Source: Lepidodermella squamata (taxonomy: Eukaryota; Gastrotricha). From it: a DNA stretch of 64,000 nucleotides. The stretch lies in contig JBLDXI010000015.1 in NCBI GenBank assembly GCA_047495785.1, positions 3,968,001 through 4,032,000 on the forward strand, written 5' to 3'. Positions within the stretch are counted from its first letter, which is position 1. Each line of letters starts with the position of its first letter. Under the pieces are notes generated by a model. The model was not told the DNA's origin and ran no database searches. It was given only the letters and a program-made list of their open reading frames with translations. The position numbers and the translations under genes are program-made. Below are positions 53,123-63,091 of this stretch, piece by piece.

Positions 53123-54313
53123 TTAATTCCCTTCCGAAAGCATGTGCGTGATCAATCCGAGGCTGGTTAGACTACAAATTAAAAACGAGACGATAAGTAC
53201 ACATAGATCGAGGTACTGCATCCTTCTCAAGCCCTTTGATTCATCGTCCAATTTTTGCGTTATCATGTGCAGAATTTTAGGCGACGCGGCGCAGTAGGCG
53301 GTTATGATTGTTCCGATGACGAAGAGTGTGCTAATCAATAAAACTAAGTCAATAAGCTTAGAGCTCGGCGGAATTTTCGAATCGACCAGCCCTTGTAGGA
53401 CCATAAATGCCAGTAAAACGGTGACAGCGAAACTGGCCCGATCGTTAGAATCGGGCGGAATGAGGAGAGCGGCTAGCTGGCTGATGGTGCATAGCGCACA
53501 TGGGATGAAGATCGAGAAGATGAAAGGTGTTGGTTTCCGCCGGAGTGTGACGTGAAAATTGAACATAGGATTGTCGTAATCGCGCCAGTCAAAGTTTGGG
53601 TCATTCAAATCACAATTTTCCTCAATCTCTGAGGTGAAATTCACGAATTGCCAAATTGAATTCCCGCTAAGAAATGAATTTGCATATTCCAGGGAAACAG
53701 TTACCGAGTCGAGATAGGCCAGAGGGCAGTACTCATACAAACTGAACGTAATTTTGCAACTTTGCGTGTCGAACGGAAATTTTGTAAAGTCGAGATTGCA
53801 CAGGGTGTACATACTTGGCATCATAGGGTACCAGCAAACGGTGCCATTTTGCGTCACCTGGGCGTTGTTGGCGCCGTCAAACTCCGACACCGACGACTTC
53901 ATAGCCACATTAATGTCGTCACGGTTGTTAAGGTGGACGATAAATGGCTTGTAGACAATGCCTTGGAGCAGCTCCAGAAAAGGGATGTGCTTGAATTGTG
54001 GCAGATGGTCCCACCTTAACGAGTCATCCTGGTAGTAAACTTCGAGATAGTGGTTTATCGCTAGTGTTGTAGTAACGTCATCCATTTTCAGAATAACCAA
54101 CGGGCGAAGAATGATGCTGAAGTGTATCGTGTCATTGCTCGATCGAATAGGTTTGTCTAACGCTGTTATTCCGGCATCCGCTCGGCGCTGCAACAGGTAA
54201 TTCCTAAGTTTCGCTATGTCATTCGGCTCGAACTCGGCGTGCTGCCCAAACGAAAAGTGACGTAGGCTTTGAGAAGCGACGATTGAGAAAATTAAAAAAT
54301 CAATTGCGAACAT
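53123..54313 (-). CDS. Cys-loop ligand-gated ion channel subunit C1, intronless
   Basis: 396 residues from MFAIDFLIFSIVASQ, a signal peptide, by analogy with C2; the frame extends further upstream to 54397. Motifs: AGITALDKPIR, VCWYPMMPSMYTLCNLDF, Cys-loop CNLDFTKFPFDTQSC (13 residues), M1 FIFSIFIPCALCTISQLAAL, M2 DSNDRASFAVTVLLAFMVLQ with Asp at -1', M3 LIDLVLLISTLFVIGTIITAY. Then only about 25 residues precede M4. Single Cys in loop C (EENCDLND). Nearly identical to C2 except for a 74-residue segment before M1. It is followed at 333 bp by D1, with which it forms a duplicated unit. Confidence 0.93.
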   Translation of the reverse strand: MFAIDFLIFSIVASQSLRHFSFGQHAEFEPNDIAKLRNYLLQRRADAGITALDKPIRSSNDTIHFSIILRPLVILKMDDVTTTLAINHYLEVYYQDDSLRWDHLPQFKHIPFLELLQGIVYKPFIVHLNNRDDINVAMKSSVSEFDGANNAQVTQNGTVCWYPMMPSMYTLCNLDFTKFPFDTQSCKITFSLYEYCPLAYLDSVTVSLEYANSFLSGNSIWQFVNFTSEIEENCDLNDPNFDWRDYDNPMFNFHVTLRRKPTPFIFSIFIPCALCTISQLAALLIPPDSNDRASFAVTVLLAFMVLQGLVDSKIPPSSKLIDLVLLISTLFVIGTIITAYCAASPKILHMITQKLDDESKGLRRMQYLDLCVLIVSFLICSLTSLGLITHMLSEGN

Positions 54314-54645
54314 CGTAATATTATGAAATTTATTGCTCATGAAAAGTGATTTTTTGTATTGCGCGTCAGCTAGCTCATTGTATATTGTTTCAAACATTTG
54401 CTCACCGGGAAAACTAATAAAAAATTGGAAATTTCGATTTTAATTAAATCTTTTATTGAGATAATTGGAAAAAATCTTGCTTTTCTAGCTTCAGTTCTCT
54501 AAGAAAATGCACCTTGGTAGGTTCTGTTACCTACAAGGGTTCGGCGAAATTTAAGTTGAAAGCTATAAAAGTCAGAAATGAGACGTCACAGCACGTTACA
54601 GCAATATTCTGTTGAAGAGAGAAAAAGCATTTCGCATACATTAAT

Positions 54646-55803
54646 TTAGCTGATCATATGAGAAACAATTGAAAGAGCGCATATAATACTGAAAGCTAAA
54701 AAGATCAAAAGCAAGGTCAAATCGAGGAAAAACATGAATCTTCGACCTTTTTGGTCACTTTTTTGCTTCCGGATTAGCCAATCGACAAGGCGAGGTGATG
54801 CGGCGCTGTATAGAGTTATCAGGGTCCCAATGATGAATTGAATAACTATTAATAGCATGATATCTGTGACCTTTGAACTTGCTGGAATTTTCTGGTCAAC
54901 TGCGCCTTGCAGGACCATGAACGCCAACAGAACTTGGACTGAATAGTTAGCTCTTTCGTTACAATCCGGTGGAATCAAGAGAGCGATTAATTGACAAATT
55001 GCGACAAAAACACACGGCAACAGCATTGAGAATATTGCAGATGTCGGAACTCTGCAGATAGTGATGTAAAATCTCACTTTCGGGAAGGTGTATGAATCCC
55101 AGCTTTCGTTTCCAACGCAGTTTCGCTCAATTACAGCCCCGCTGTCGTACATTTTCCAGGCCGCGTTAGAGCCGAGAAATTTAGCGTGTAAATCGAGGCC
55201 GACTTCGCTAAGACGGCTAAGGGGACAAAATTCGTAAATTCCGAAGGTTATATCACACCGCTGCTTGTCGAACGGAAATTTCGTGAAATCGAACTCGCAA
55301 AGCGCATTCAAGCTTTTCATTGGCGGATACCATGTAACTTCGCCGTCTGATGTTACTAGCACGTTTACAGTTCCGTCGAATTCAGACAGACCTGACTTCA
55401 TCGTAGCATGGATGTCGTCCACATTATTAAGTTGGACGATGAACGGCTTGTAGACATCATTTTGCGTAAAATCGAGAGTGTGAATGTGTTCAAATTCAGG
55501 TAAGTAGTCCCATCTTAGCGTTTCGTCCATATATACAATTTCTAGGTAATGGTTGATTGAGAGTGTCTGCGCAACATCGTCAATTCCCAGTAAGATTAGT
55601 GGCTTCATGTTCATCTCAAATACAATGGTTTCATTCCACCTTCGAATAGGCTTATCCATCGCGGTGATTCCTGATTTCTCGCGTCGTGTTTTCAAGAAAG
55701 AAACCAATCGCCCGATATCGTTGCGTTCAAGTCCCTGATCCATTGCTGCGATTAGTGACAGAGGACTCATGATTAGAATGAATGACGGAAAAATAAGATA
55801 CAT
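54646..55803 (-). CDS. Cys-loop ligand-gated ion channel subunit D1, intronless
   Basis: 385 residues from the ATG of MYLIFPSFILIMSPLSLIAA (signal peptide); an open frame with an upstream ATG exists to 55920, but the D2 copy lacks that extension, so the inner ATG is preferred. Motifs: RNDIGRLVSFLKTRREKSGI, TWYPPMKSLNALCEFDF, Cys-loop CEFDFTKFPFDKQRC, M1 AIFSMLLPCVFVAICQLIAL, M2 after DCNERANYSVQVLLAFMVLQ (Glu at -1'), M3 and a short loop before M4. A 756-bp MULE-like element is inserted about 150 bp upstream. Confidence 0.92.
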   Translation of the reverse strand: MYLIFPSFILIMSPLSLIAAMDQGLERNDIGRLVSFLKTRREKSGITAMDKPIRRWNETIVFEMNMKPLILLGIDDVAQTLSINHYLEIVYMDETLRWDYLPEFEHIHTLDFTQNDVYKPFIVQLNNVDDIHATMKSGLSEFDGTVNVLVTSDGEVTWYPPMKSLNALCEFDFTKFPFDKQRCDITFGIYEFCPLSRLSEVGLDLHAKFLGSNAAWKMYDSGAVIERNCVGNESWDSYTFPKVRFYITICRVPTSAIFSMLLPCVFVAICQLIALLIPPDCNERANYSVQVLLAFMVLQGAVDQKIPASSKVTDIMLLIVIQFIIGTLITLYSAASPRLVDWLIRKQKSDQKGRRFMFFLDLTLLLIFLAFSIICALSIVSHMIS

Positions 55804-55951
55804 TTCGATAAAGTCGAGATCAAAAAGACTGTTGAAGAGGCCAGCTTGCAATATTTCATCGAGTGGGTTTGTTCCTGACAAGTGAGTGACGAATGAGTGC
55901 TTCAGGTGTTGTTTTCTCATCGATTAAAAATTCCCTTTATTATTGATTTCA

Positions 55952-56707
55952 GCACATTTTCCGGCCCGCCGGTGTTTCCTCCGCGCGCGCGCTCCTATTG
56001 GTTGGGGCTTATTGCGCAACATTTCAAGATAATTATAGCCTACCCCCGCTCGCGCGCACTCGAACGCGCCCTGAGCGCCCGTCCGCCAAGTCTAAGACAG
56101 TTTGCTAAGTCGAAGACAAGCATGCTGCATGCCAACAAAAATATAAGCCCACCCTTGAAAAGGATGTTTGGTATTGTTAATACGACAGCAAAATTGACTG
56201 CATCGTGGCGGCCTACACGACTTTGTTTGATGACTTATCTGTTCGTATCCAACAACACCAGCCATAAGAATTCAAAAAGTTGATTTCAGAGAAAGGATGC
56301 GATGGATTTTTTCGAAGAACACGCTTTTTTTTTATGAAAATTTTTAAAATGATAAAAAAATAAACAAGAAATAGCCATTTTAGGCGCGCTATTTTAGGCT
56401 ATTTTAGGGTGATGTTGAACACTTCAGGGAAAAATTCTGTTCTAAGTTGAAATCAACTTGAAATACCAATGAAAAAGCGAAAATACGAAAATTTCGCCTT
56501 TTATTCCACCCAACACGCATATCCAGCCACTAGCGCGCCGTTATTCTCCTGAATTTCGGACTTGTACATTTTCCTGCGCGCGCGCGCGAGGGAGGGCTGC
56601 AATTATGTGTTGCGCAATAAATGCGAGCGAGGCGCATTTACGCGTAAAACGAGCCAACCAATAGGAGCGCGCGCGCGGAGGAAACACCGGCGGGCCGGAA
56701 AATGTGC
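55952..56707. mobile_element. MULE-like foldback element, 756 bp, 9-bp TSD
   Basis: Terminal inverted repeats of about 50 bp, starting GCACATTTTCCGGCCCGCCG and extending into CGCG-rich sequence, are near-perfect at both ends. The 9-bp direct duplications TTGATTTCA (55943-55951 and 56708-56716) flank it. The equivalent place in the duplicated block upstream of D2 (about 63248) has no insertion and shows a single TGATTTCA, so insertion followed duplication. No transposase inside. Confidence 0.9.
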
Positions 56708-56816
56708 TTGATTTCAGGGGTTTCATTACACTGCTCATAACCTAGCGCTATTTTTTCTAAATAGATTCTAATCGAATTATCGTGTACCAAAATGGTTGGA
56801 TAGAACTGAGAATGGA

Positions 56817-57320
56817 GACACACTGTCGATCGGTGGATGAAGGCAAATCGACTAGCCCTCGCTGCCAAAAGCCAAGTTGTGTCGATCGCTTATAATGCCA
56901 CTTCCGAGCCCATCGATGTTTCGCTTAACGGGCAGAAAATCGAGCCGGTGGACCAAGTCAAATACCTCGGTTTCAACGTCGATTCCCGCCTGTGTTGGTC
57001 ACCACAAATCGATCTCATCGCGAAACGTGTCTTATGGAGAATCAGCCAGTTCTACTATCTACGACGCTTTCTGTCAAAGAAGCAAATGCGAAACGTATAT
57101 ACAGCGCTGTGATCCAGCCCTACTTCGACCGCGGCAACAAGGTCTGGAGTACTACCACTAAGGGCAACCTCGACCGTCTTCAACGTCTTCAAAACCGTCA
57201 TATGCGGCATTCGCCTGCGCGACAGAAAAGGAAGCGAGGAACTGCGGAACAGCCTGAAGCTCGACGATCTAGCTACTCGACTGAGAAGTTTTGTCGATTT
57301 TCTGGGAATTTTTGAAAATC
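56817..57320 (+). pseudogene. Non-LTR retrotransposon RT C-terminal fragment, frameshifted
   Basis: Reads VDRWMKANRLALAAKSQVV, then KYLGFNVDSRLCWSPQI and LSKKQMRNVYTAL, then after a 1-bp frameshift VIQPYFDRGNKVW and LDRLQRLQNRHMR. This is the usual thumb/C-terminal pattern of LINE reverse transcriptases. It lacks the catalytic core. Confidence 0.8.
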
Positions 57321-57690
57321 GAATTCTGGACTTGGGTGAGGATTCAATTCAGACCCTTTGTTGACAGCACGTGCGGCGCATGCACATGTTGTGGTTGGAA
57401 AGAGTCCAAACCTCAATCTCGAACGGCCAGTAATGCAAATTATGTTCTCGGTTCCTTCAAAAATTCCCAGAAAATCGACAAAAATAAGAAGTTGTAACTG
57501 GTGCTTATCAAATAATAAGGTTTCAAGGTACTTTCGCACAGGAACTTCCGCATAATGGAACCTAGAGCACGGATTTTTCCGCACAGGTCAAGTTCTGCAC
57601 AAGTTTATTCCCGCACATTTTTATTGCAATCGCTATTACTTTGAAATGTATGAGCGATTAATTACTAATAAGTCCAATATTATGCAAAAT
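57321..57690. other. Intergenic, no gene seen
   Basis: Contains short repeated words (CGCACAGG, TCCGCA) at 57533-57620; nothing else supported. Confidence 0.35.
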
Positions 57691-57699
57691 ATGGTTAAT

Positions 57700-59550
57700 T
57701 AGCAGCAAAGGCGGCTTCGACTTCTTCGATCGCCTCAACCCAGCCATCATCGGCCAGTGCAGCCTGCGCCCGAGCAGCGGCGATGTCCCAATCTTCTTCC
57801 GAGTCGGGTAGGACCTCCTTGATGTCGGCCATGCTGTAACTCGCAGAATCGAGAAAGGCCATGAAGCCTAATTCGCCCGAATCTAGTTGATCGAATAGGC
57901 TGTTGAGGCGGTCGTGAACATGAATGTAAGCTAGTCGGCGACGGACTTTCGGCGGTTTGCTCGGGTGATTTGCTCTTCACGAATGAGGAGCTCTGATAGG
58001 CGCCAAATGCCGAGGTGAATGCCATTAGCCAGCTTTCGAGAGCGGTAGTTCCAACCTAAGGAAGTTTCAAATAATTAGGCGAAAATGTATGCATAAAAAT
58101 CTTCTACCTTCCACGAAGTTATTCGTTCGAATATCTTCACGATAGACGTTTCAGACAACGACGCCCATTTTCTCAATCCAAAATTCTTCAAAATATCGAA
58201 GAACAGCTTCAGGTTCGGGTCAGCATTTGCAGGAACCATCAACTTCATTTGCTCAAAAGCGGGAACAACCAAGTTCTGGGGAAGCAAGGCGAGACACATT
58301 GTACGCCGAGCAACTCGACAAACTTAAGAGCCGTTTACCCCATACTCTGTCTTCAAGCCGTGGTTGTTCACCCGTCGAAGCAAGCACTGCTTGAAGTGAA
58401 ATAAACAGCCTTTTATCGCGACGTCATCGAATTTGGCTCTGATAGCTGCGAGAAGGCCGGTTTCAAAATCGCAGTTGATCTAAGCAACTCTCAGGGGCAT
58501 GTTAACCAGATCGCGAATCTCCTTCTTCAGAAAATCGAAAACTGCGCAGTATAAGTCAAGCGACTTGTGTGACATTAAAACGTAGACCGCCGGAAAAATC
58601 CCCGAACTCGATATCACGTGTATCGTAAATAATTGATAAAACCCGAGTTTATTAGGATCCACCTTAAAAGTGCCGTCTAGGAACCACCGATCTGACTCCG
58701 CTAGTCGGAACAGATCAGAATCGGTTGCGAAAACAAGAAAAAACCCAAATGAAAGCATCATCATCGATCGCAGAAAACGTTTCCCAATGGTCGAAACGAC
58801 GTATTTTCTTACTGGGTCCTCTTTGTCATCGATATCAACCGCCGCAATCTGGTCAAAATACTCCCCAACTGTCTTCAGGTTCCCCGGTTCAAACTCGCGT
58901 CGAATGGCGTAGAGGCTTTTCGACATCGAGGCAAAGTCATTCAGCAAATTAGCCGCTTCTCTAGCTAAATCTGCATTTTTCAGCGTGCAAAGATCGTTCA
59001 TGCGAGCCTTCTCCTCTTCGTAGACTGTCGGTTCGTAGAGGCCATTTCGGAATAAACCTTCGCGAAATTAGGAACCTGCTTGTGCTGGCCTGTGATCTTC
59101 TCGATGTTGTCGTCAGCAGTCAGAGTCAGGAGAGCACTGCAACGGTAACCCGAGCGGTACTTTTGGTAGCAATGACCATCGCTAACGGCAACGCAGTCCG
59201 TTTTCTTCGTGTTCAGGTAATGACAAAGAACCCTTTCTCCTTCGGGTTCCGGCGGCGGGATGGGTGCCTGCAGCGAAATTATCAATTTCACCTGTGCAAA
59301 AAACTGCATCATCCTCATCATAAGCGCGTGCTGTTAAGGCTGTTGTTCTTGCAGTTGCACCTGTGGTTGAACTTGAGGCAGCCATTGTTGGGCTTGCGGC
59401 TGAGGTTGTACCTGCGGCTCCGACGGCGGCGGTTGGGGCAGAAAAGGATTAGGCTCTTCTATCGGTTGTGGTGGCCATGGTGGAGGCGATGCTAGACGTT
59501 CGTCGTCACCCTCGGCCATCGGCGGCTGATTTTCGAGCTGAGTCAAGATG
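57700..59550 (-). pseudogene. Mutator-like (MULE) transposase with FLYWCH-type finger, decayed
   Basis: Reading on the minus strand: a Pro/Gln-rich N-terminus (from 59546), a stop, then a FLYWCH-like finger (KKTDCVAVSDGHCYQKYRSG.., GQHKQ). A frameshift follows, then a MULE transposase core: LVFATDSDLFRLAESDRWFLDGTFKV (first catalytic Asp), QLFTIHVIS, IFPAVYVLMSHK, INCDFETGL (second Asp) and KGCLFHFKQCLLRRV..GLK. In-frame stop codons occur after RVA (58480) and after GVNGS, and another frameshift lies in the C-terminal region (about 57955). It cannot make a full transposase. It belongs to the superfamily that generates 9-bp duplications, matching the foldback elements at 36.5 and 56 kb, though I found no shared termini. 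Confidence 0.87.
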
Positions 59551-59831
59551 TATACGCCGTTTTTCAGTGTCGAATTCTAAAATTTTCCTCTCTTCGCTCG
59601 CGTTCAGTTTCACCCGGGATTTCATCAATTTCGAGCGCGGTGCCATCAAAAAGAAAAACAATTAGAACATGCAATCAATTTGTAATAGCTCAATAAATTG
59701 CACCAAATCCCAACCATGGTGTCCTACGAGCCATTCTCATAGGACACTGCTGTGTCATATGAGACAAAAAGTTTGGGAACCGCTGCCTTATGATGCGGTG
59801 CTCGACAAGACCAATTTTTATCAGACTTCGT

Positions 59832-60030
59832 TCAACACAAATACCCACCTGGTTGGCGGTCTTCCCCGTGGGAAAAACCAGTTTGAGTCGACCGCTTACC
59901 GACGCGACCGCGAGTAATAAATTTTGTTCTCAAGACTGTCAAGTTGTCACATTCGTCCTGTCCGATAATATGTCCCAAGTATTTCAACCTAAGTTTCTCT
60001 ATCGTACGACTCATCCATGACGTAAAAAAT
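59832..60030 (-). pseudogene. Non-LTR retroelement C-terminal fragment
   Basis: The minus-strand frame contains KLRLKYLGHIIGQDECDNLT, then a K..RGRVGKR..Q stretch. This is the familiar RxLxxLGHI...GkR..GR tail of LINE ORF2 proteins. Short and isolated. Confidence 0.55.
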
Positions 60031-60414
60031 AAGCCTAATATCAATATTCGGAATATGGTCTATCGAGATATTCGAATATTCAAAACGCTACTGTTCATTT
60101 ATTTATCAATTAAATTGGATGCCACTTGGAAGAATAGTACATTCTTTTAACATCAAATTTGCTCAAATCAATAACGAAAATTACATTTAGCGGCCCTCGC
60201 AGCCTCGAATCGCATAGACAAATTGATTATACTCTTCGGATTACTTTAACATCCCAAAAAAATTACCAGGAGCGTGAATTACGAAAATGACCAATAACCC
60301 GAAATAGGACGTCACTTTTGGACAGTGCCAGGTCAATTTTTATTATTCTCAACAATAAAATTTAAATTTACGTATTTAACGCGGCGGAAATGCGCATCAT
60401 ATGATACGATTATT

Positions 60415-61605
60415 TTAGTTCCCTTCCGAAAGCATGTGCGTGATCAATCCGAGGCTGGTTAGACTGCAAATTAAAAATGAGACGATGAGTACACATAGGT
60501 CCAGATATTGCATCCTCCTCAAGCCCTTTGATTCATCGTCCAATTTTTGCGTTATCATGTGCAGAATTTTAGGCGACGCGGCGCAGTAGGCGGTTATGAT
60601 TGTTCCGATGACGAAGAGTGTGCTAATCAATAAAACTAAGTCAATAAGCTTTGAGCTAGGCGGAATTTTCGAATCGACCAGCCCTTGTAGGACCATAAAT
60701 GCCAGTAAAACGGTGACAGCAAAACTGGCCCGATCGTTAGAATCGGGTGGAATGAGGAGAGCGGCTAGCTGGCTGATGGTGCATAGCGCACATGGGATGA
60801 AGATCGAGAAGATGAAAGGTGTTGGTTTCCGCCGAAGCCTGACGTAAAATCTGAACTTGGGATGACGATAATCGCGCCAGTTAAGGTTTGGGTCATTCAA
60901 ATCACAATTTTCCTCAATCTCTGCGATGAAATTCACAAACTCCCATATCGAATTCCCGCTCAGAAATGAGTCCTTATATTCGAAGGAAACATTAACCGAG
61001 TCGATATATGAAAGAGGGCAGTACTCATACAAGCCGAATGATATTTTGCAACTTTGCGTGTCGAATGGAAATTTTGTGAAGTCAAGATTGCACAGGGTGT
61101 ACATACTCGGCATCATGGGGTACCAGCAAACGGTGCCATTTTGCGTCACCTGGGCGTTGTTGGCGCCGTCAAACTCAGATACCGACGACTTCATAGCCAC
61201 GTTGATGTCGTCACGGTTATTAAGGTGGACGATAAATGGCTTGTAGACATTGCCTTGGAGCAGCTCCAGAAAAGGGATGTGCTTGAATTGAGGCAGATGG
61301 TCCCACCTTAGCGAGTCATCCTGGTAGTATACCTCGAGATAGTGATTTATCGCTAGCGTTGTTGTAACGTCGTCCATTTTCAGAATAACCAACGGGCGAA
61401 GAATGATGCTGAAGTGTATCGTGTGATTGCTCGATCGAATAGGCTTGTCTAACCCTGTTATTCCGGCATCCGCTCGGCGTTGCAACAGGTAATTCCTAAG
61501 TTTCGCAATGTCATTCGGCTCGAACTCGGCGTGCTGACCAAACGAAAAGTGACGTAGGCTTTGAGAAGCGAAGATTGAGAAAATTAAAAAATCAATTGCG
61601 AACAT
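60415..61605 (-). CDS. Cys-loop ligand-gated ion channel subunit C2, intronless
   Basis: 396 residues from MFAIDFLIFSIFASQ (signal peptide). Cys-loop CNLDFTKFPFDTQSC, M1-M4 identical to C1 residue for residue, including DSNDRASFAVTVLLAF in M2. By direct comparison C1 and C2 differ at 19 of 74 positions between the Cys-loop and M1, and at only four positions elsewhere. Changes such as A-to-K, D-to-R, N-to-H, M-to-K, N-to-R and T-to-R make the C2 segment more basic. This region contains loops F and C of the binding site. Its downstream flank copies the flank between B and C1 (60257-60360 matches 52985-53090). Confidence 0.93.
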   Translation of the reverse strand: MFAIDFLIFSIFASQSLRHFSFGQHAEFEPNDIAKLRNYLLQRRADAGITGLDKPIRSSNHTIHFSIILRPLVILKMDDVTTTLAINHYLEVYYQDDSLRWDHLPQFKHIPFLELLQGNVYKPFIVHLNNRDDINVAMKSSVSEFDGANNAQVTQNGTVCWYPMMPSMYTLCNLDFTKFPFDTQSCKISFGLYEYCPLSYIDSVNVSFEYKDSFLSGNSIWEFVNFIAEIEENCDLNDPNLNWRDYRHPKFRFYVRLRRKPTPFIFSIFIPCALCTISQLAALLIPPDSNDRASFAVTVLLAFMVLQGLVDSKIPPSSKLIDLVLLISTLFVIGTIITAYCAASPKILHMITQKLDDESKGLRRMQYLDLCVLIVSFLICSLTSLGLITHMLSEGN

Positions 61606-61933
61606 CGTAATATTTTGATTTTATTGCTCAAAAAAGTTTCGCATTTTTTATTGCGCATCGGCTCGCTGTATTTTTTGAACATATTTTCCACTCGCCGGAA
61701 AAGTCAATAAAAATGGGGGAATTTATTTGATCATGACGACATCATTTATTGACCCACATTATTATCTTTTATTGACATTATAAAGAGGTAATATTTTTTG
61801 TACAAAATCATTCGGACAAAGACAAAGTCTTGCTTTCCTGGCCTCTGTCTCTAAGAAAATGAATTTAATTGGGGAAAATGAATGTTTAAAGCTAAAAATG
61901 TCCGAAATGAGATCAGTAAGGACATGAATTAAT

Positions 61934-63091
61934 TCAGCTCATCATATGGGAAACAATTGAAAGAGCGCATATAATACTAAAAGTTAAAAAGATCAAAAGC
62001 AAGGTCAAATCGAGGAAAAACATGAATCTTCGTCCTTTTCGCTCACTATTTTGCTTCCGGATCAGCCAATCGACCAAGCGAGGTGATGCGGCGCTGTATA
62101 AAGTTATCAGGGTCCCAATGATGAATTGAATAACTATTAATAGCATGATATCCGTGACCTTTGAACTAGCTGGAATTTTCTGATCAACCGCGCCCTGGAG
62201 GACCATGAAAGCCAACAGAACTTGGACTGAATAGTTAGCTCTGTCGTTAGAATTAGGCGGGATCAAGAGAGCGATTAATTGACAAATTGCAATAAAAGCA
62301 CACGGCAACAGCATTGAGAATATTGCAGCTATCGGAACTCTCCGGAGAGTGATGTGAAATTTTACCTTCGGGAAGGTAAATGTTTCCCAACTTTCGTTTC
62401 CAAAGCAGTTACGCTCAATTACAGCCCCCCTATCGTGCACTTTCCACGGCGCGTTGGTGCCTAGAAATTTAGGGTGTACATCGATGGTGACTTGGCTAAC
62501 ATGGCTAAGCGGGCAATATTCGTAAATTCCGAACGTGATATCACACCGCTGCTTGTCGAACGGAAATTTCGTGAAATCGAACTCGCAAAGCGCATTCAAG
62601 CTTTTCATCGGCGGATACCAAGTAACGTTACCGTCTGATGTTAGCAACACGTTTACAGTTCCGTCGAATTCCGACAGACCTGACTTCATCGCAGCGTGGA
62701 TGTCGTCAACATTGTTAAGTTGGACGATGAACGGCTTGTAGACATCATTTTGCAAAAAATCGAGAGTGTGAATGTGTTCGAATTCAGGTATGTAGTCCCA
62801 TCTTAGCGTTTCGTCATAATATACTATTTCTAGGTAATGATTAATTGAAATTGTCTCCGCAACATCGTCAATTCCCAGGGAAATTAGTGGCCTCATTGTC
62901 AGCTGAAATTCAATTGTTTGATTCCATTTTCGGAAAGGCTTATCCAACGCGGTGATTCCTGATTTCTCGCGTCGGGTTTTCAGGAAAGCAGCCAATCGCC
63001 CGATATCGTTGCGTTCAAGTCGCGGATCCATTGCTGTGATTAGAGACAGTAGAGGACTTGTGGCTAGCACGAATGACGTAATAAGATACAT
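61934..63091 (-). CDS. Cys-loop ligand-gated ion channel subunit D2, intronless
   Basis: 385 residues from MYLITSFVLATSPLLSLITA (signal peptide). Cys-loop CEFDFTKFPFDKQRC, M1 AIFSMLLPCAFIAICQ, M2 after NSNDRANYSVQVLLAFMVLQ (Asp at -1'), M3 DIMLLIVIQFIIGTLITLY, short loop, M4 FMFFLDLTLLLIFLTFSII. Paralogous to D1 with differences spread through the ectodomain, in contrast to the near-identity of C1 and C2. It is the second member of the duplicated C-D unit; its 5' flank is colinear with that of D1 apart from the MULE-like insertion. Confidence 0.93.
   Translation of the reverse strand: MYLITSFVLATSPLLSLITAMDPRLERNDIGRLAAFLKTRREKSGITALDKPFRKWNQTIEFQLTMRPLISLGIDDVAETISINHYLEIVYYDETLRWDYIPEFEHIHTLDFLQNDVYKPFIVQLNNVDDIHAAMKSGLSEFDGTVNVLLTSDGNVTWYPPMKSLNALCEFDFTKFPFDKQRCDITFGIYEYCPLSHVSQVTIDVHPKFLGTNAPWKVHDRGAVIERNCFGNESWETFTFPKVKFHITLRRVPIAAIFSMLLPCAFIAICQLIALLIPPNSNDRANYSVQVLLAFMVLQGAVDQKIPASSKVTDIMLLIVIQFIIGTLITLYSAASPRLVDWLIRKQNSERKGRRFMFFLDLTLLLIFLTFSIICALSIVSHMMS

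Noticed and set aside
54314-54397. Upstream extension of receptor C1 (MFETIYNELAD...)
   Set aside because: The extension is polar, precedes a good signal peptide, and is not kept in the C2 duplicate.
59082-59495. Leu/Arg-rich plus-strand frame of 137 aa
   Set aside because: Antisense of the Pro/Gln-rich N-terminus of the MULE pseudogene; composition is a by-product of that.
53123-63091. Bacterial origin of the intronless short-loop receptors
   Set aside because: Cys-loop cysteines are present (mostly absent in prokaryotic channels), and they share animal-type signal peptides and M2 motifs and lie among intron-containing relatives.
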